Positions 44,290-55,563 of a stretch of DNA of 64,000 bases are shown piece by piece (the first letter of the stretch is position 1; every line of letters begins with the position of its first letter). The stretch is from Fuerstiella sp. Lineage in GTDB: Bacteria > Planctomycetota > Planctomycetia > Planctomycetales > Planctomycetaceae. Where the stretch lies: assembly GCA_022843805.1 (NCBI GenBank), contig JALHMY010000003.1, forward strand, positions 119,248 through 183,247, given 5' to 3'. The translations under genes were made by a program, and so were the position numbers. The notes below the pieces were generated by a model that searched no databases, had not been told where the DNA came from, and saw only the letters and a list, made by a program, of their open reading frames with translations.

Positions 44290-45906
44290 TTATCTGACGG
44301 ATCCTTCAACGGATGGCTTCTTGCCGCCATCAGTGTCGTCGGACCGAGTGACCAGAACCTGAGTCGTCAGCATCAGCCCGGCAATCGACGCAGCATTTGA
44401 CAATGCACTGCGAACAACTTTGGCAGGGTCAAGAATACCCCGGGCCAGCATGTCCACATATTCATCAGACGAAGCATCAAAACCCATGTTGCCGCTCAGC
44501 TGACGAACTTCATCAGCAACAACAGCCCCGTCTTTACCACAATTTTCAGCAATCTGCCGCATCGGTGCCTGAAGTGCCCGGGCCAGAATTCTGACACCAA
44601 TCGCCTCATCGCCCGTGACCTTCACCTTCTCAACAGCGTCAATCGCTCTCAGAAGGGCCACGCCACCACCCGGCAAAATTCCCTCTTCAACGGCAGCCCG
44701 AGTCGCATGCAGAGCATCTTCCATGCGAGCTTTGGTCTGCTTCATTTCCGCTTCCGTGGAGGCACCCACAGAAATCACGGCAACTCCGCCAGTCAGCTTC
44801 GCCAGACGCTCCTGAAACTTCTCGCGATCGTAATCACTGTCGGTCTTCTCGATATGATCACGAATCTGCTGAACTCGCTGCTGAATCACGGGAACTTTGC
44901 CAGCTCCCTCAATGATCGTACAGCTGTCCTTCGTCACTTCAACACGGCGAGCAGATCCCAGATGAGCGATTTCAACGGAATCCAGCTTAATTCCCAGATC
45001 CTCTGAAATCAGCGTTCCGCCAGTCAGTACCGCCATGTCTCCCAGCATCGCCTTGCGACGATCGCCGAATCCAGGTGCCTTAACTGCACAGACCTTCAGA
45101 ATGCCACGCAACTTGTTGACAACCAAAGCTGTCAGCGCTTCGCTGTCGACATCTTCCGCAACAACCAGGAACTGTCGGCCCGATCGAGCAACCTTTTCAA
45201 GTAAAGGCACAAACTCGCGAAGACTCGAGACCTTCTTTTCGTACAAAAGAATTAAACAGTCCTCAAGAACCGCCTTCATGTCCTCTGCCTGAGTCACGAA
45301 GTAAGGGCTGATATATCCCTTATCGAACTGCATGCCTTCAGCAAATTCCAGAGTTGTGGCGTTGCCCTTGCCCTCTTCAACAGTAATGACCCCGTCCCGA
45401 CCAACTCGCTCCATCGCATTGGCAATCATATCGCCAATCGCTTTGTCACTGTTTGCCGAAATCGCACCAACCTGAGCGATCTGCTGCTTCGACTCAACAG
45501 GCTTTGCCTGCTGCTCAATGCTCTTCAGAGCCGCTTCCACCGCCTTATCGATGCCGCGCCGAACAACCGTCGGATTGGCCCCCAGAGAAATACTCCGCAG
45601 GCCCTCGTCATAAATTGCCCGAGCCAGCACAGTTGCAGTCGTCGTTCCGTCTCCGGCGATATCGCTGGTCTTGCTGGCAACCTCATTGACCAGCTTGGCA
45701 CCCATGTGCTCAAACGGGTCTTCCAGTTCCACTTCCTTACTTACAGTCACACCGTCTTTCGTCACGACGGGATTACCGAAACTCTTGTCGATAATCACGT
45801 TGCGGCCAGTTGGCCCCATCGTAACAGCCACAGCGCTGGCCAGCGTATCGACACCGCGCTGCAGCTTGATGCGGGCTCTATCGTCAAACAACAGTTGCTT
45901 TGCCAC
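44290..45906 (-). CDS. groEL: 60-kDa chaperonin GroEL, second copy, no GGM tail
   Basis: A 538-residue chaperonin subunit. Landmarks are [30 protein letters not shown], [20 protein letters not shown] (the ATP site with the catalytic Asp), [29 protein letters not shown] and [19 protein letters not shown]. The C-terminus is [20 protein letters not shown], without the Gly-Gly-Met repeats found in the usual GroEL. The start is GTG with AAGGAG about 10 bp upstream. It lies 52 bp after groES, so the order is groEL-groES-groEL. Confidence 0.95.
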   Translation of the reverse strand: MAKQLLFDDRARIKLQRGVDTLASAVAVTMGPTGRNVIIDKSFGNPVVTKDGVTVSKEVELEDPFEHMGAKLVNEVASKTSDIAGDGTTTATVLARAIYDEGLRSISLGANPTVVRRGIDKAVEAALKSIEQQAKPVESKQQIAQVGAISANSDKAIGDMIANAMERVGRDGVITVEEGKGNATTLEFAEGMQFDKGYISPYFVTQAEDMKAVLEDCLILLYEKKVSSLREFVPLLEKVARSGRQFLVVAEDVDSEALTALVVNKLRGILKVCAVKAPGFGDRRKAMLGDMAVLTGGTLISEDLGIKLDSVEIAHLGSARRVEVTKDSCTIIEGAGKVPVIQQRVQQIRDHIEKTDSDYDREKFQERLAKLTGGVAVISVGASTEAEMKQTKARMEDALHATRAAVEEGILPGGGVALLRAIDAVEKVKVTGDEAIGVRILARALQAPMRQIAENCGKDGAVVADEVRQLSGNMGFDASSDEYVDMLARGILDPAKVVRSALSNAASIAGLMLTTQVLVTRSDDTDGGKKPSVEGSVR

Positions 45907-45958
45907 TTCAAAAGGCTCCTTCAGCGTGAATCCGCTGCCAGAAAAAAGACGAATTCAA

Positions 45959-46246
45959 TCAGACCAGCTTTGCCAGGATGTCGCTCTCACGAAGAATCTT
46001 TACTTCTTCGCCGTCAATCTCAATCTCTGTTCCACCATATTTGCCGAACAGAACCTGGTCGCCCACCTGAACGCTCACAGGGCTGCGCTCACCGCTGTCA
46101 AGCATTCGGCCTGGCCCAACCGCAACCACAGTGCCACGCTGCTGCTTTTCCTTGGCTGCATCAGGCAACACAATGCCCCCGGCAGTCTTTTCTTCAGCCT
46201 CATTCGGACGCACAACAACACGATCATCAAGAGGATTAATCTTCAT
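45959..46246 (-). CDS. groES: Co-chaperonin GroES
   Basis: A 95-residue cap of the GroEL cage. The family sequence runs from [42 protein letters not shown] through [13 protein letters not shown] and [28 protein letters not shown] 46246 is chosen because GGAGAAG lies 6 bp upstream; the longer frame would add 30 residues. It is between two groEL genes. Confidence 0.97.
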   Translation of the reverse strand: MKINPLDDRVVVRPNEAEEKTAGGIVLPDAAKEKQQRGTVVAVGPGRMLDSGERSPVSVQVGDQVLFGKYGGTEIEIDGEEVKILRESDILAKLV

Positions 46247-46357
46247 ATCAAACTTCTCCATATGGTATTTCGAGGTGATCTCGATTTGATTCGATGAACT
46301 GAACTCAATACTGAAGAACACGCACCAGAGCAGCACTCCGGCTATTCCCCATTAGCA

Positions 46358-48052
<1,695 letters not shown>

Positions 48053-48154
48053 TCAATGTTTCTTCAACACGCAAATCTGTTCAAACCAATGAATCACGGA
48101 TGCACCCGCACCCCGAAATCAAAGTGGCAGAGAAAACAGGATCCAACCGCGGAA

Positions 48155-48170
48155 TGCAAAGACTGTGCCA
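48155..48170 (-). promoter_or_regulatory. Predicted sigma-54 promoter upstream of groEL
   Basis: On the minus strand TGGCAC-N5-TTGCA matches the -24/-12 consensus at every defined base. It lies 112 bp before the GTG of the first groEL, giving a leader of roughly 100 nt, and within the gap after the zinc-ribbon membrane-protein gene. Confidence 0.6.
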
Positions 48171-48287
48171 GCACATCGCATTGTGATGTAAGCAGCCTTC
48201 AGGAAACGGTTTACGGAAATCTCCGTTTTGCGGCCAATGCGGCGTCCCCATCTGTCCGGCCGTTTTGGCAGGAAACTGACGAACGCC

Positions 48288-49172
48288 TCAGACGCCAACT
48301 CCGCCCCGACGCAGCTCTCCCGCCAGCAACAAAAGGACAATGGCCTTTCGCCACGAAAATACAGCGACGGATATCAGAAATCCCAGCCCCAGCAGCAGCA
48401 AAAACACGGCAATTCGCTGCATCGCTCCCGGCAACAACAGAAATACACAGGCCACTCCAAACAAAACTCCAAGACTTCGACGATAGTAGTTGTCGAGGTC
48501 ATGAATTCGCGGAGTCAGATCCGCCCTGCCAATTTCCACTGCCAGCAGAGAGAGGAATGCCAGGTAGGCGGTCAGTGACCGGGCCGCAAAAAAAGCTCCG
48601 ACGATCTTGGCAGGCGGGAAGGCAAAAGCCGCTGCAACCATACGCATCGATAGCGCGATTCCCCAGTTCCGCAGAGTTTTCCGGAGCGCCAGCTTGAGCA
48701 CTCCTCCCGGACGGCAGGCTTTCATGCAAATCAGCTGACCGCCCACATATGAAAACCCGCACAGAAAAAATACGACAAGCAGCCCCGTCAATATTCCTCG
48801 CGCATCCCGAATTCCACGCCCACCGGCAGAAATGACGAAAACGCCAAACAAAATGCCTGTCAGCAGAATCGTCACGATGGAGAGAATCCACGACCAGCTG
48901 GTTACTGTCATCCCAAAAGCCATCTGCCGGCGATCGGCAATCGACGCGCTAACCGCGAACCTCCCGTCCGGCAACTGAAAACCGGCCGACTGCTCCGATG
49001 AGAGTCGCTCTGCATTACCTGTCGACACTCCGCCAGTCGATATGCTGCCAGTCGGCAGCGCAGCTGCCGGTATCGCAAATCGGTGCCGACAGAATGGACA
49101 TTCTGTTTTTTGCCCCACACTCGGCGTGTCACAAAAAACATCTGTTCCGCAGCTGGGACAAACGGCCTTCAT
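48288..49172 (-). CDS. Hypothetical zinc-ribbon membrane protein
   Basis: A 294-residue protein. The N-terminus (MKAVCPSCGTDVFCDTPSVG, then CPFCRHRF) is a CxxC/CxxC zinc ribbon. After a polar linker come about five or six membrane helices, starting MTVTSWSWILSIVTILLTGILFGVFVI (about 100-125). No family is recognised beyond this layout, which is common in planctomycetes. Its own promoter is not identified. It precedes groEL on the same strand. Confidence 0.78.
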   Translation of the reverse strand: MKAVCPSCGTDVFCDTPSVGQKTECPFCRHRFAIPAAALPTGSISTGGVSTGNAERLSSEQSAGFQLPDGRFAVSASIADRRQMAFGMTVTSWSWILSIVTILLTGILFGVFVISAGGRGIRDARGILTGLLVVFFLCGFSYVGGQLICMKACRPGGVLKLALRKTLRNWGIALSMRMVAAAFAFPPAKIVGAFFAARSLTAYLAFLSLLAVEIGRADLTPRIHDLDNYYRRSLGVLFGVACVFLLLPGAMQRIAVFLLLLGLGFLISVAVFSWRKAIVLLLLAGELRRGGVGV

Positions 49173-49296
49173 ACAGGAAGTTTCATCGGAGTTCAGGCAG
49201 CCATCGTTCGGTCGAACCGTTCGAGGAGCGACTTTGCCTTTCCGGTACTCTCACCTTACCGAAAAGATTATGCAAGCGCAGCCAGCTCCTGCGTAT

Positions 49297-49644
49297 TTAC
49301 TGCAATGAAATCGATGGGTAGACGGATGACAGTGCCCGACTGATCGCAACAGAATCGGGACCAAAGTTCAGCAGGATCTGAATGATTCGACGAGTCCCCA
49401 GATAAGACGCGGCCTGTACCGGGTTGCTGGTAACCTGCCACCGACCGGTTGTCACCGAATTTGCAGCCTGCACAATCCGTTTCAGAATCACCGGATACTG
49501 TTCCAGCTGTTCAACGAGTTTCGGAAAATCCATCGCATCCTGCTCAAGCTGCGACACCCATTCCAGCAGCACATCTTCCGGAACAGGCCCTGTATGAGGA
49601 CTGTTCCGCAGATGGGGAAGATCAAGCCGTGTATTCAATGTCAT
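49297..49644 (-). CDS. Short HDOD-like protein following flgL
   Basis: A protein of about 115 residues whose core (DFPKLVEQLEQYPVILKRIVQAANSVTTGR, NPVQAASYLGTRRIIQILLNFG) resembles the first half of an HDOD domain, found in signalling proteins. The family's second half is missing, so it is short or truncated. AGGAG lies only 1 bp before the ATG at 49644 but 7 bp before an in-frame TTG at 49638, so the TTG may be the true start. It follows flgL by 105 bp on the same strand. Confidence 0.6.
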   Translation of the reverse strand: MTLNTRLDLPHLRNSPHTGPVPEDVLLEWVSQLEQDAMDFPKLVEQLEQYPVILKRIVQAANSVTTGRWQVTSNPVQAASYLGTRRIIQILLNFGPDSVAISRALSSVYPSISLQ

Positions 49645-49748
49645 ACTCCTTTGAATAACGTCTGGTCCGCAGAGACATCCTGGTAACGCAACAAACACTT
49701 AAGCATAACGAGTATTTCAGCGGCGAGAACACCGACCATTCTCCATCA

Positions 49749-51194
49749 TCACTGCAGATAATTCAGAAGATTGGGCGTCAGCACTTTCGTTACCGCTGCC
49801 AGAGTAAACTGCTGAAGATTCTGCAGTTCCTGCAGTCGCAGAATTGCCTGAGTGATATCCGTCGACACCGTTTCACTCAGTTCCACTTTTTCCGCCAAAG
49901 CCAGTTCTTCCGTTCGCGTTTTCAGTCGATCAAGCTGTTCCATACTGACGGACTGCATTCCGACCATATCCAGCACATGCGTCTGCACTCGTTCGAGTTC
50001 GCCGATACGTCGATTCAGAGACGCATTTCGATCAGCGACTGACAGATTTCGAGAATTCAACAAGTCGTTTCTCAAATCAGCGATCGCCGCAAAAACATCC
50101 GACGTTCCGACAAACTCCAGCTGATCAGTTCCTGCTCGCGTGGTCGAACTGGTATCCAGAAAGACCATTGATCCATCCCGGGAATCGGTAACCGTCTGGC
50201 TGGCTGTGAAATCAATGACGGTCGACGTTAAGCCTCCGTCGATTGATATTGCACCAGTGGCAGTCAGTGCGATATTTCCACTGAAACCGGGAGTGATCGC
50301 CGTCGTATTGACATACACCTTCTCGCCGTTGTTACCCGTCACCATCAGGTCTGTGTCGGTGCCTGAATATGCCACAGCATCTCCACCGTTCAGTGAAATC
50401 GTTCCAAAAGAGCCGTTGCCACTGGTGTCCACAATTTGAAGTGAATGAACGCCCGAGCCACCTATAATCGTATCGGAGCTGGCGGAGCTGGTCCCGGCAC
50501 TCACCCCGGAACCGGGCGCAAACGTCGTTATCCCATGAGTTACCAGAAGCTCCCGCATCCCCCGAGCAGTATCAGTGCCGGAACCAGACGCAACTCCCGT
50601 ACTGCCGATGACCAGAGTGGCTCCTCGCGACGTCCCCTGAAAAATCGAATCTCCGGGGATCAATGCTTCTCGCTTTACGTCACCAGTGAGGCTCAGTTCA
50701 GTAGAAGCCGACGTTCCCGCATATTTGCTGACTCCCAGCTGACCTATACCATCCGGAAACGGTTTGGTCTGTGCGGCCGTCCCGCTAAACAGATAACCGC
50801 TCTCGTCGGATGCATTGGCGATACTTTCCATCTGTTCAAGAATACCGGTCAATTCAGTGGCAAGAGCCTGGATTTCAGCAGGCTCCCGCACCTGTGGAGC
50901 TGATAACGCGATATTTCGACTGCGAAGAATCAGGTCATTGGCTCCGCGAAGCTGCACATGTGCCTGTTCAAGTCGTGACCTGACGTGCTGCAGCGAGGTC
51001 GTCTGGGCATTCAATCGTTCAACGCGATCCTTTTGAATGAGACTGCGGCGGGTTCCGGCAGGATCATCAGACGGACGCTGCATGCGAAGTCCGCTGCTGA
51101 TCTGCTGCTGAACCTGAAAAAGCTCAGAAGTCTGTCTGGAAATGTGCTCCCGGGCAGACGCCCCGGCAAACTGCTGAGTAACGCGAAACGACAT
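49749..51194 (-). CDS. flgL: Flagellar hook-filament junction protein FlgL
   Basis: A 481-residue junction protein between hook and filament. The N-terminal coiled-coil region is typical (QVQQQISSGLRMQRPSDDPAGTRRSL, then ELTGILEQMESIANASDESGYLFSG). The C-terminal half has the matching helix (ADRNASLNRRIGELERVQTHVLDMVG). The middle is a variable Gly/Thr-rich domain of about 200 residues, longer than in E. coli. It is the last junction gene of the cluster, downstream of flgK. Confidence 0.92.
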   Translation of the reverse strand: MSFRVTQQFAGASAREHISRQTSELFQVQQQISSGLRMQRPSDDPAGTRRSLIQKDRVERLNAQTTSLQHVRSRLEQAHVQLRGANDLILRSRNIALSAPQVREPAEIQALATELTGILEQMESIANASDESGYLFSGTAAQTKPFPDGIGQLGVSKYAGTSASTELSLTGDVKREALIPGDSIFQGTSRGATLVIGSTGVASGSGTDTARGMRELLVTHGITTFAPGSGVSAGTSSASSDTIIGGSGVHSLQIVDTSGNGSFGTISLNGGDAVAYSGTDTDLMVTGNNGEKVYVNTTAITPGFSGNIALTATGAISIDGGLTSTVIDFTASQTVTDSRDGSMVFLDTSSTTRAGTDQLEFVGTSDVFAAIADLRNDLLNSRNLSVADRNASLNRRIGELERVQTHVLDMVGMQSVSMEQLDRLKTRTEELALAEKVELSETVSTDITQAILRLQELQNLQQFTLAAVTKVLTPNLLNYLQ

Positions 51195-51212
51195 ACGACA
51201 TCCGGCTTTCTG

Positions 51213-53186
51213 CTATTGCACCAGTCGAAACAGTTCTTCCAGCGTGTTATTGATGGTAGTAATAAAACGAGTTGCCGCCTGATAACTTCGCTCGACTTCA
51301 AGCATTTTCAGCATCTCTTCATTTATATCGACACCCGAAACACGATCCTTATCGGCTTCCAGGCGTTCATGCAGGTTTTCCGCCTGAGTGTTCTGGCTTT
51401 CGGCTGCCTGTACATCCAGCCCGGCATCTGCGGTGATGTCCGCCATCTCTTCTGTAAATGTCCGATTTCCAAGCGAACCGAATCGGGTGTCACGAATGCC
51501 GGCAAGTCGCGCGAAGTTTGTGGAATCCCCAGGCATGCCAGTTACCGAGCCGGCAAGATTCTGTGGCTGCTGAAAGATCTCGCGCCGAACATTGAAGTCG
51601 CCCACAGAACTGCCTTCAAATAAGGAATTCAGTCCCAGTGAGGACAGCAGGCCCGTTTCATCCGAATTCGTAATCACATACAGAGACGCCGTGTCTGTTG
51701 CGGCAACCGTCCCCGATCCCATCCGAATGGACATGCCATTGCGGACACCCAAATCTGTTCCCGCCTCATATCCCAGACCCACATTGTGCCGGGCGATCAC
51801 CTGGCCGGACGAATCCGTCACAACCGCGGTGAGTCCGGGAGTTTGTCCAATTGTACCAGGCCCCGAAAAAGTCACTGTCCACTGATCGTTCCGATCACCC
51901 GTATAACTGCCGCTGTAAGCCGGAACACTGGTACCTGTCATTCCTGAGACATCAGGAACATTGTCCGGCCTTCCGGCAAAATCGAAGGCAAACCCCGATT
52001 CTGCGTTAATCGAAATTGTCCGACGACCAGGGTCAATCGCTGCCGCGACTCCATTCAGGGCCTCCAGCTTCGCGGCGAGTGATGTCAGTGAATCCACCGA
52101 CGGATCAAACGCGATCTTCTCCGTCCGTCGATTTCCACTCGCTTTTTCCGTAATCGTGACATACAGATTGCCGGCAGTCAGCGGAAATACGGGCGAACTG
52201 TCCTGAAGCGGTATATTGACATCGCTGACACTTCGCTGACCCAGCAGAACAGAAAATGGACCGGTATCCGGCATTCCCTGTGCATGCTGCTGATCAATTG
52301 CATGAACGACCTGCTGGCCCATCGTATTCAGTCGCACCCGCGCTTCGGGAATTGTCTGATTCACGGCTTCCATCAGCGCGCGGATCTTTCCTGATGCCAG
52401 GGGTACAATGGCCGTTAAACCCTGCTTGCGAAGCCCAACCTTTCCATCGGTATCCCAGGCAAGTTCAAACTGGACCGGACGCTGCCCGATAACTCCCGAA
52501 CCGCTCCCCACGACAATGAATTCCCGGCCATCCTGGCCAATGTCCACTTCCGCATCCATATAGGATGTCAGTTCAGTAATCAGTCGGTCGCGACGATCCA
52601 GAAGGTCGTTCGGCTCACGCTGAAGTGCTCTTGATTCAAAGATCTTGCTGTTGACGGCAGCAATATCGTTCAACAGCTGATTCACTTTTCCCAGACTGTC
52701 GTCAAGTGAATCCCGAACATCCTGATCAAGATCAGTCAGTGAGACGTCCAGTTCGCTGAAACCCTGGGCAAGCTCCTGCGCTGACGAAAGAAATTCATTT
52801 CTGACAGTCATATCCTGAGGAGCGTTTGCAACTTTCTCAAGCCGGTTAAAAAACTCAGAGAGGTTCGAATGAATCGATGTGTCGCTCGGAGATACAAATG
52901 CTTCAATCTGTCGGGCTGTGTCCAGAATCTGCCCCGTATAGCCAACCAGTGATGAGTTTCTAAGCAAAGCGGTTTCTACCGCAGAATCCCGCAGTCGGGT
53001 AATCCGCTTTACCTCAACGCCTGTTCCAACATGCAGTACATCAGACAGCATCGGCTGACGATTCACGAGCTCTGCACGCTGACGATGATATCCCGGCGTG
53101 GATGCATTGGCGATGTTATGACCAAGTGTTGCCAGAGTCTGCTGGTGAGTACGAAGTGCAGACAGACCAATATCAAATGCTTTCAT
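51213..53186 (-). CDS. flgK: Flagellar hook-associated protein FlgK
   Basis: A 657-residue first junction protein of the hook-filament boundary. The N-terminus (KAFDIGLSALRTHQQTLATLGHNIANASTPGYHRQRAEL) and the C-terminal DLNEEMLKMLEVERSYQAATRFITTINNTLEELF-like region (GVDINEEMLKML) are diagnostic. The middle insert is longer than in E. coli. The start codon lies 12 bp after the FlgN-like gene and the stop is 18 bp before flgL. Confidence 0.95.
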   Translation of the reverse strand: MKAFDIGLSALRTHQQTLATLGHNIANASTPGYHRQRAELVNRQPMLSDVLHVGTGVEVKRITRLRDSAVETALLRNSSLVGYTGQILDTARQIEAFVSPSDTSIHSNLSEFFNRLEKVANAPQDMTVRNEFLSSAQELAQGFSELDVSLTDLDQDVRDSLDDSLGKVNQLLNDIAAVNSKIFESRALQREPNDLLDRRDRLITELTSYMDAEVDIGQDGREFIVVGSGSGVIGQRPVQFELAWDTDGKVGLRKQGLTAIVPLASGKIRALMEAVNQTIPEARVRLNTMGQQVVHAIDQQHAQGMPDTGPFSVLLGQRSVSDVNIPLQDSSPVFPLTAGNLYVTITEKASGNRRTEKIAFDPSVDSLTSLAAKLEALNGVAAAIDPGRRTISINAESGFAFDFAGRPDNVPDVSGMTGTSVPAYSGSYTGDRNDQWTVTFSGPGTIGQTPGLTAVVTDSSGQVIARHNVGLGYEAGTDLGVRNGMSIRMGSGTVAATDTASLYVITNSDETGLLSSLGLNSLFEGSSVGDFNVRREIFQQPQNLAGSVTGMPGDSTNFARLAGIRDTRFGSLGNRTFTEEMADITADAGLDVQAAESQNTQAENLHERLEADKDRVSGVDINEEMLKMLEVERSYQAATRFITTINNTLEELFRLVQ

Positions 53187-53198
53187 CGTATGCCCGCA

Positions 53199-53735
53199 CT
53201 ACGAACGAGTTTCAAATCGAACATTTGAAGGGTCCAGTGATCGCTGTCCATTGGCGTTGTATCGGTCTGAATTGTCATGACCGACCAGTTCCTGTAGCAC
53301 AATACTGTTCACCAGACGCGACTCTCCCAGAACCCACGAGACAACAGCTGTCAGATGCTGGATCTGACGGACCAGCCTCTGGAGTCGGCTTTGTACGGCC
53401 ACCAGCACGAGCGTTGCTTCCGGCGAGGCTTTGCGAATCAGCCGACTGAATGAAATCTGTTCAGGTCTGATACCCGCGATTCGTCCAATGTGAGTCAGGA
53501 TCAGAACACGTCGCTGCGCCAGCTGCTCAAACTGCTGCACCGCCGTCTCAATCTGCTGTCTGAATTCCCTTTCCGCTGACGGAGCTGCAACGGTTGTGGG
53601 GACACTCTCCAGCATCAGCCTCATGCCACGCAGAGCTGCCTCTTCAAGATCTGCATGCGCCAGCAGTGGCTGCAGCTGCGGAACCTGAAGCCCCATACTT
53701 TTTTCAGCCATATTTGTTCGACTCGGAGAACTCAT
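53199..53735 (-). CDS. FlgN-like export chaperone candidate
   Basis: A 178-residue, wholly helical protein with no direct family match that I can claim. The position between flgJ and flgK is where the FlgK/FlgL chaperone FlgN is often encoded, and the layout (coiled-coil core QQIETAVQQFEQLAQRRVLILTHIGRIAG, then SRLQRLVRQIQHLTAVVSWVL) is compatible. AGGAG lies 7 bp before the ATG. The name is an inference from context. Confidence 0.6.
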   Translation of the reverse strand: MSSPSRTNMAEKSMGLQVPQLQPLLAHADLEEAALRGMRLMLESVPTTVAAPSAEREFRQQIETAVQQFEQLAQRRVLILTHIGRIAGIRPEQISFSRLIRKASPEATLVLVAVQSRLQRLVRQIQHLTAVVSWVLGESRLVNSIVLQELVGHDNSDRYNANGQRSLDPSNVRFETRS

Positions 53736-53739
53736 GATT

Positions 53740-54204
53740 TTACTCCTGCTTTACACCTTTCGCCGCATACGCCTGCAGAGCATCTGCACGCAGCCGCTCC
53801 ACATCAACGGCTGAGCCGGGCATACCGCCACCCCGAATACCCTTCTCAAGCATGGAGGACAATCCCAGGCCTCCCTGACCGGACAAATGATCGCTCATAT
53901 ACGTGTCAAACATACCGCCAAACGTATCGCTTTTGTCCCCGGGAAACAGACCCTCACCGCCTTCCGTCTGACGCATCGTCTTCAGCATCATCGAAATGAA
54001 CAGGGATTCCATTTCCCGCACCTGTTCCGCAATTTGCTTTTCCCGAAAGTCTGAGATCGGCGGGCTCGCCAGCCCGTTTTGATTAACAGGCCCGGGAAAC
54101 TGCTGATTGCCAGGTTTACCCGAATCTGACACCGCCCTCGATGTCACCTTTCCTGATTGTGTGCCAGTCATGCTCAGTGCTGACGCCGGGCTGTTGATCT
54201 GCAT
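53740..54204 (-). CDS. flgJ: Rod-binding domain protein (FlgJ N-terminal type)
   Basis: A 154-residue protein. The conserved rod-binding domain covers about 50-130 (EKQIAEQVREMESLFISMMLKTMRQTEGGEGLFPGDKSDTFGGMFDTYMSDHLS-like). E. coli FlgJ also has a C-terminal peptidoglycan hydrolase domain, which is absent here, so another enzyme must open the wall for the rod. GGGAG lies 8 bp before the ATG. It is 25 bp after flgI. Confidence 0.9.
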   Translation of the reverse strand: MQINSPASALSMTGTQSGKVTSRAVSDSGKPGNQQFPGPVNQNGLASPPISDFREKQIAEQVREMESLFISMMLKTMRQTEGGEGLFPGDKSDTFGGMFDTYMSDHLSGQGGLGLSSMLEKGIRGGGMPGSAVDVERLRADALQAYAAKGVKQE

Positions 54205-54228
54205 TCCCGATACTCCCTTCTGATCACG

Positions 54229-55380
54229 TTATTTCAGTTCCAGCTCTGCGTGCAGTGCACCTGACTCCTTCAGCATCTGCAGAATTGAACTAAGATCGCG
54301 AGGAGACGCTCCAATGGCATTCAGCGCCGCCGCGAGATCCCCCACAGTCGTTGTATCATCAAGCACACTGATGACCGCATCTTCCTCCGTCACCTCCACA
54401 TTCGTCCGCGGAACTGTTGTCGTTTCACCTTCACTAAACGGTGCGGGCTGAGAGACTTCGGAGTTCTCTACCGTCCTGATAATCAGATTGCCGTGAGTCA
54501 GTGCAACTCGCGACAGTTTGACTTCCTCGCCAAATACCAGTGTTCCCGTTCGCTCATTGATAACAATTCGTGCGTTTGTGTCCGGGGTTACTTTCAGATC
54601 CTGACAAAATGCAACGAATCGATATGGGTCATCCATCATATTTTGTGGAACCTTTACCACGATTGTTGCTGGGTCCGCCGTTGAGGCGGAGCCGGGCACA
54701 AGCTTATTGATGGCATCGGTGATTCTTATGGCTGTTTCATACTGCGGAAAATTGAGCAGCAACTGAAATCTGCCGCGATTGAAGACGGTGACAGGCACTT
54801 CCTCTTCGACCGAAGCGCCCCCGGCAATTCTTCCTGTCGTGGGGTGATTTTTGACAACAGTGGCTGCCTCACCGCCAAAACTCCCTCCATTTGTTGAGAC
54901 GTGTCCCGATGCAATCGCGTAAACAACGCCGTCGGGTCCCGTCAGTTCCGTCGACATCAGGAAACCGCCCTGCAAACTCTTGGCTTCATCAAACGCCGTC
55001 ACAACCACATCGATTCGCTGGTTCTTCTTCACGTGAGGGGGAAGAATTGCTGACACAGTCACCGTCGAAAGGTTGTTCGTCTTCTCCTGAGATCGCTGAT
55101 AAAGCTCTCGCTGCAGCGGATCCGAACGCACCCCCAGACGCTGCAGGATATTCAGCGCATTCAGTTTGGTAATCGGGCTGGATCCACCGGTCCCGGCAAG
55201 TCCGGAAACCAGCCCCACGCCTGTCAGCACGTTGCTGTGCTCGCCCGACACCTGAGTAATATCCTTAATCCTCACCGGGGGCACGGCATTCACTGACTGA
55301 ACAGCGACACCATTCAGCAGCATGCAAAAACAAATGGCCCAAATCTTCAGACCGCCCGCCTGATTTAATGTGGCTGTCAT
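54229..55380 (-). CDS. flgI: Flagellar P-ring protein FlgI
   Basis: A 383-residue periplasmic ring protein with a signal peptide (about 1-32, IWAICFCMLLNGVAVQSVNA). Landmarks are RIKDITQVSGEHSNVLTGVGLVSGLAGTG, VTVSAILPPHVKKNQRIDVVVTAFDEAKSLQGG, ALNAIGASPRDLSSILQMLKESGALHAELE at the end. It forms the bushing in the peptidoglycan layer. GAGGAC lies 6 bp before the ATG. Confidence 0.96.
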   Translation of the reverse strand: MTATLNQAGGLKIWAICFCMLLNGVAVQSVNAVPPVRIKDITQVSGEHSNVLTGVGLVSGLAGTGGSSPITKLNALNILQRLGVRSDPLQRELYQRSQEKTNNLSTVTVSAILPPHVKKNQRIDVVVTAFDEAKSLQGGFLMSTELTGPDGVVYAIASGHVSTNGGSFGGEAATVVKNHPTTGRIAGGASVEEEVPVTVFNRGRFQLLLNFPQYETAIRITDAINKLVPGSASTADPATIVVKVPQNMMDDPYRFVAFCQDLKVTPDTNARIVINERTGTLVFGEEVKLSRVALTHGNLIIRTVENSEVSQPAPFSEGETTTVPRTNVEVTEEDAVISVLDDTTTVGDLAAALNAIGASPRDLSSILQMLKESGALHAELELK

Positions 55381-55563
55381 TTTTCTGTCCTCAAACGACT
55401 GCTGACTCTGAACTCAGCGACTGGAACATCCCGGATTGAAAAACGACACTGGCAGATTACTGCGACGAGCCCAAAAATGTCGTCGAGGAGTGATGACGCC
55501 GCAGATCGACCGCTCTCGACACAACCCTGCGGGACGCCGCTCACGCAGGGTTCGTCAGGGGTT

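Noticed and set aside
46122..46136. A sigma-54-like TGGCAC-N5-TTGCG on the minus strand
   Set aside because: It lies inside groES, where the bases encode the conserved VAVGPG region, and one base deviates from the consensus.
46337..46357. CIRCE-like AGCACTC near groES
   Set aside because: The second arm is a direct, not an inverted, GAGTGC copy, and spacing does not fit.
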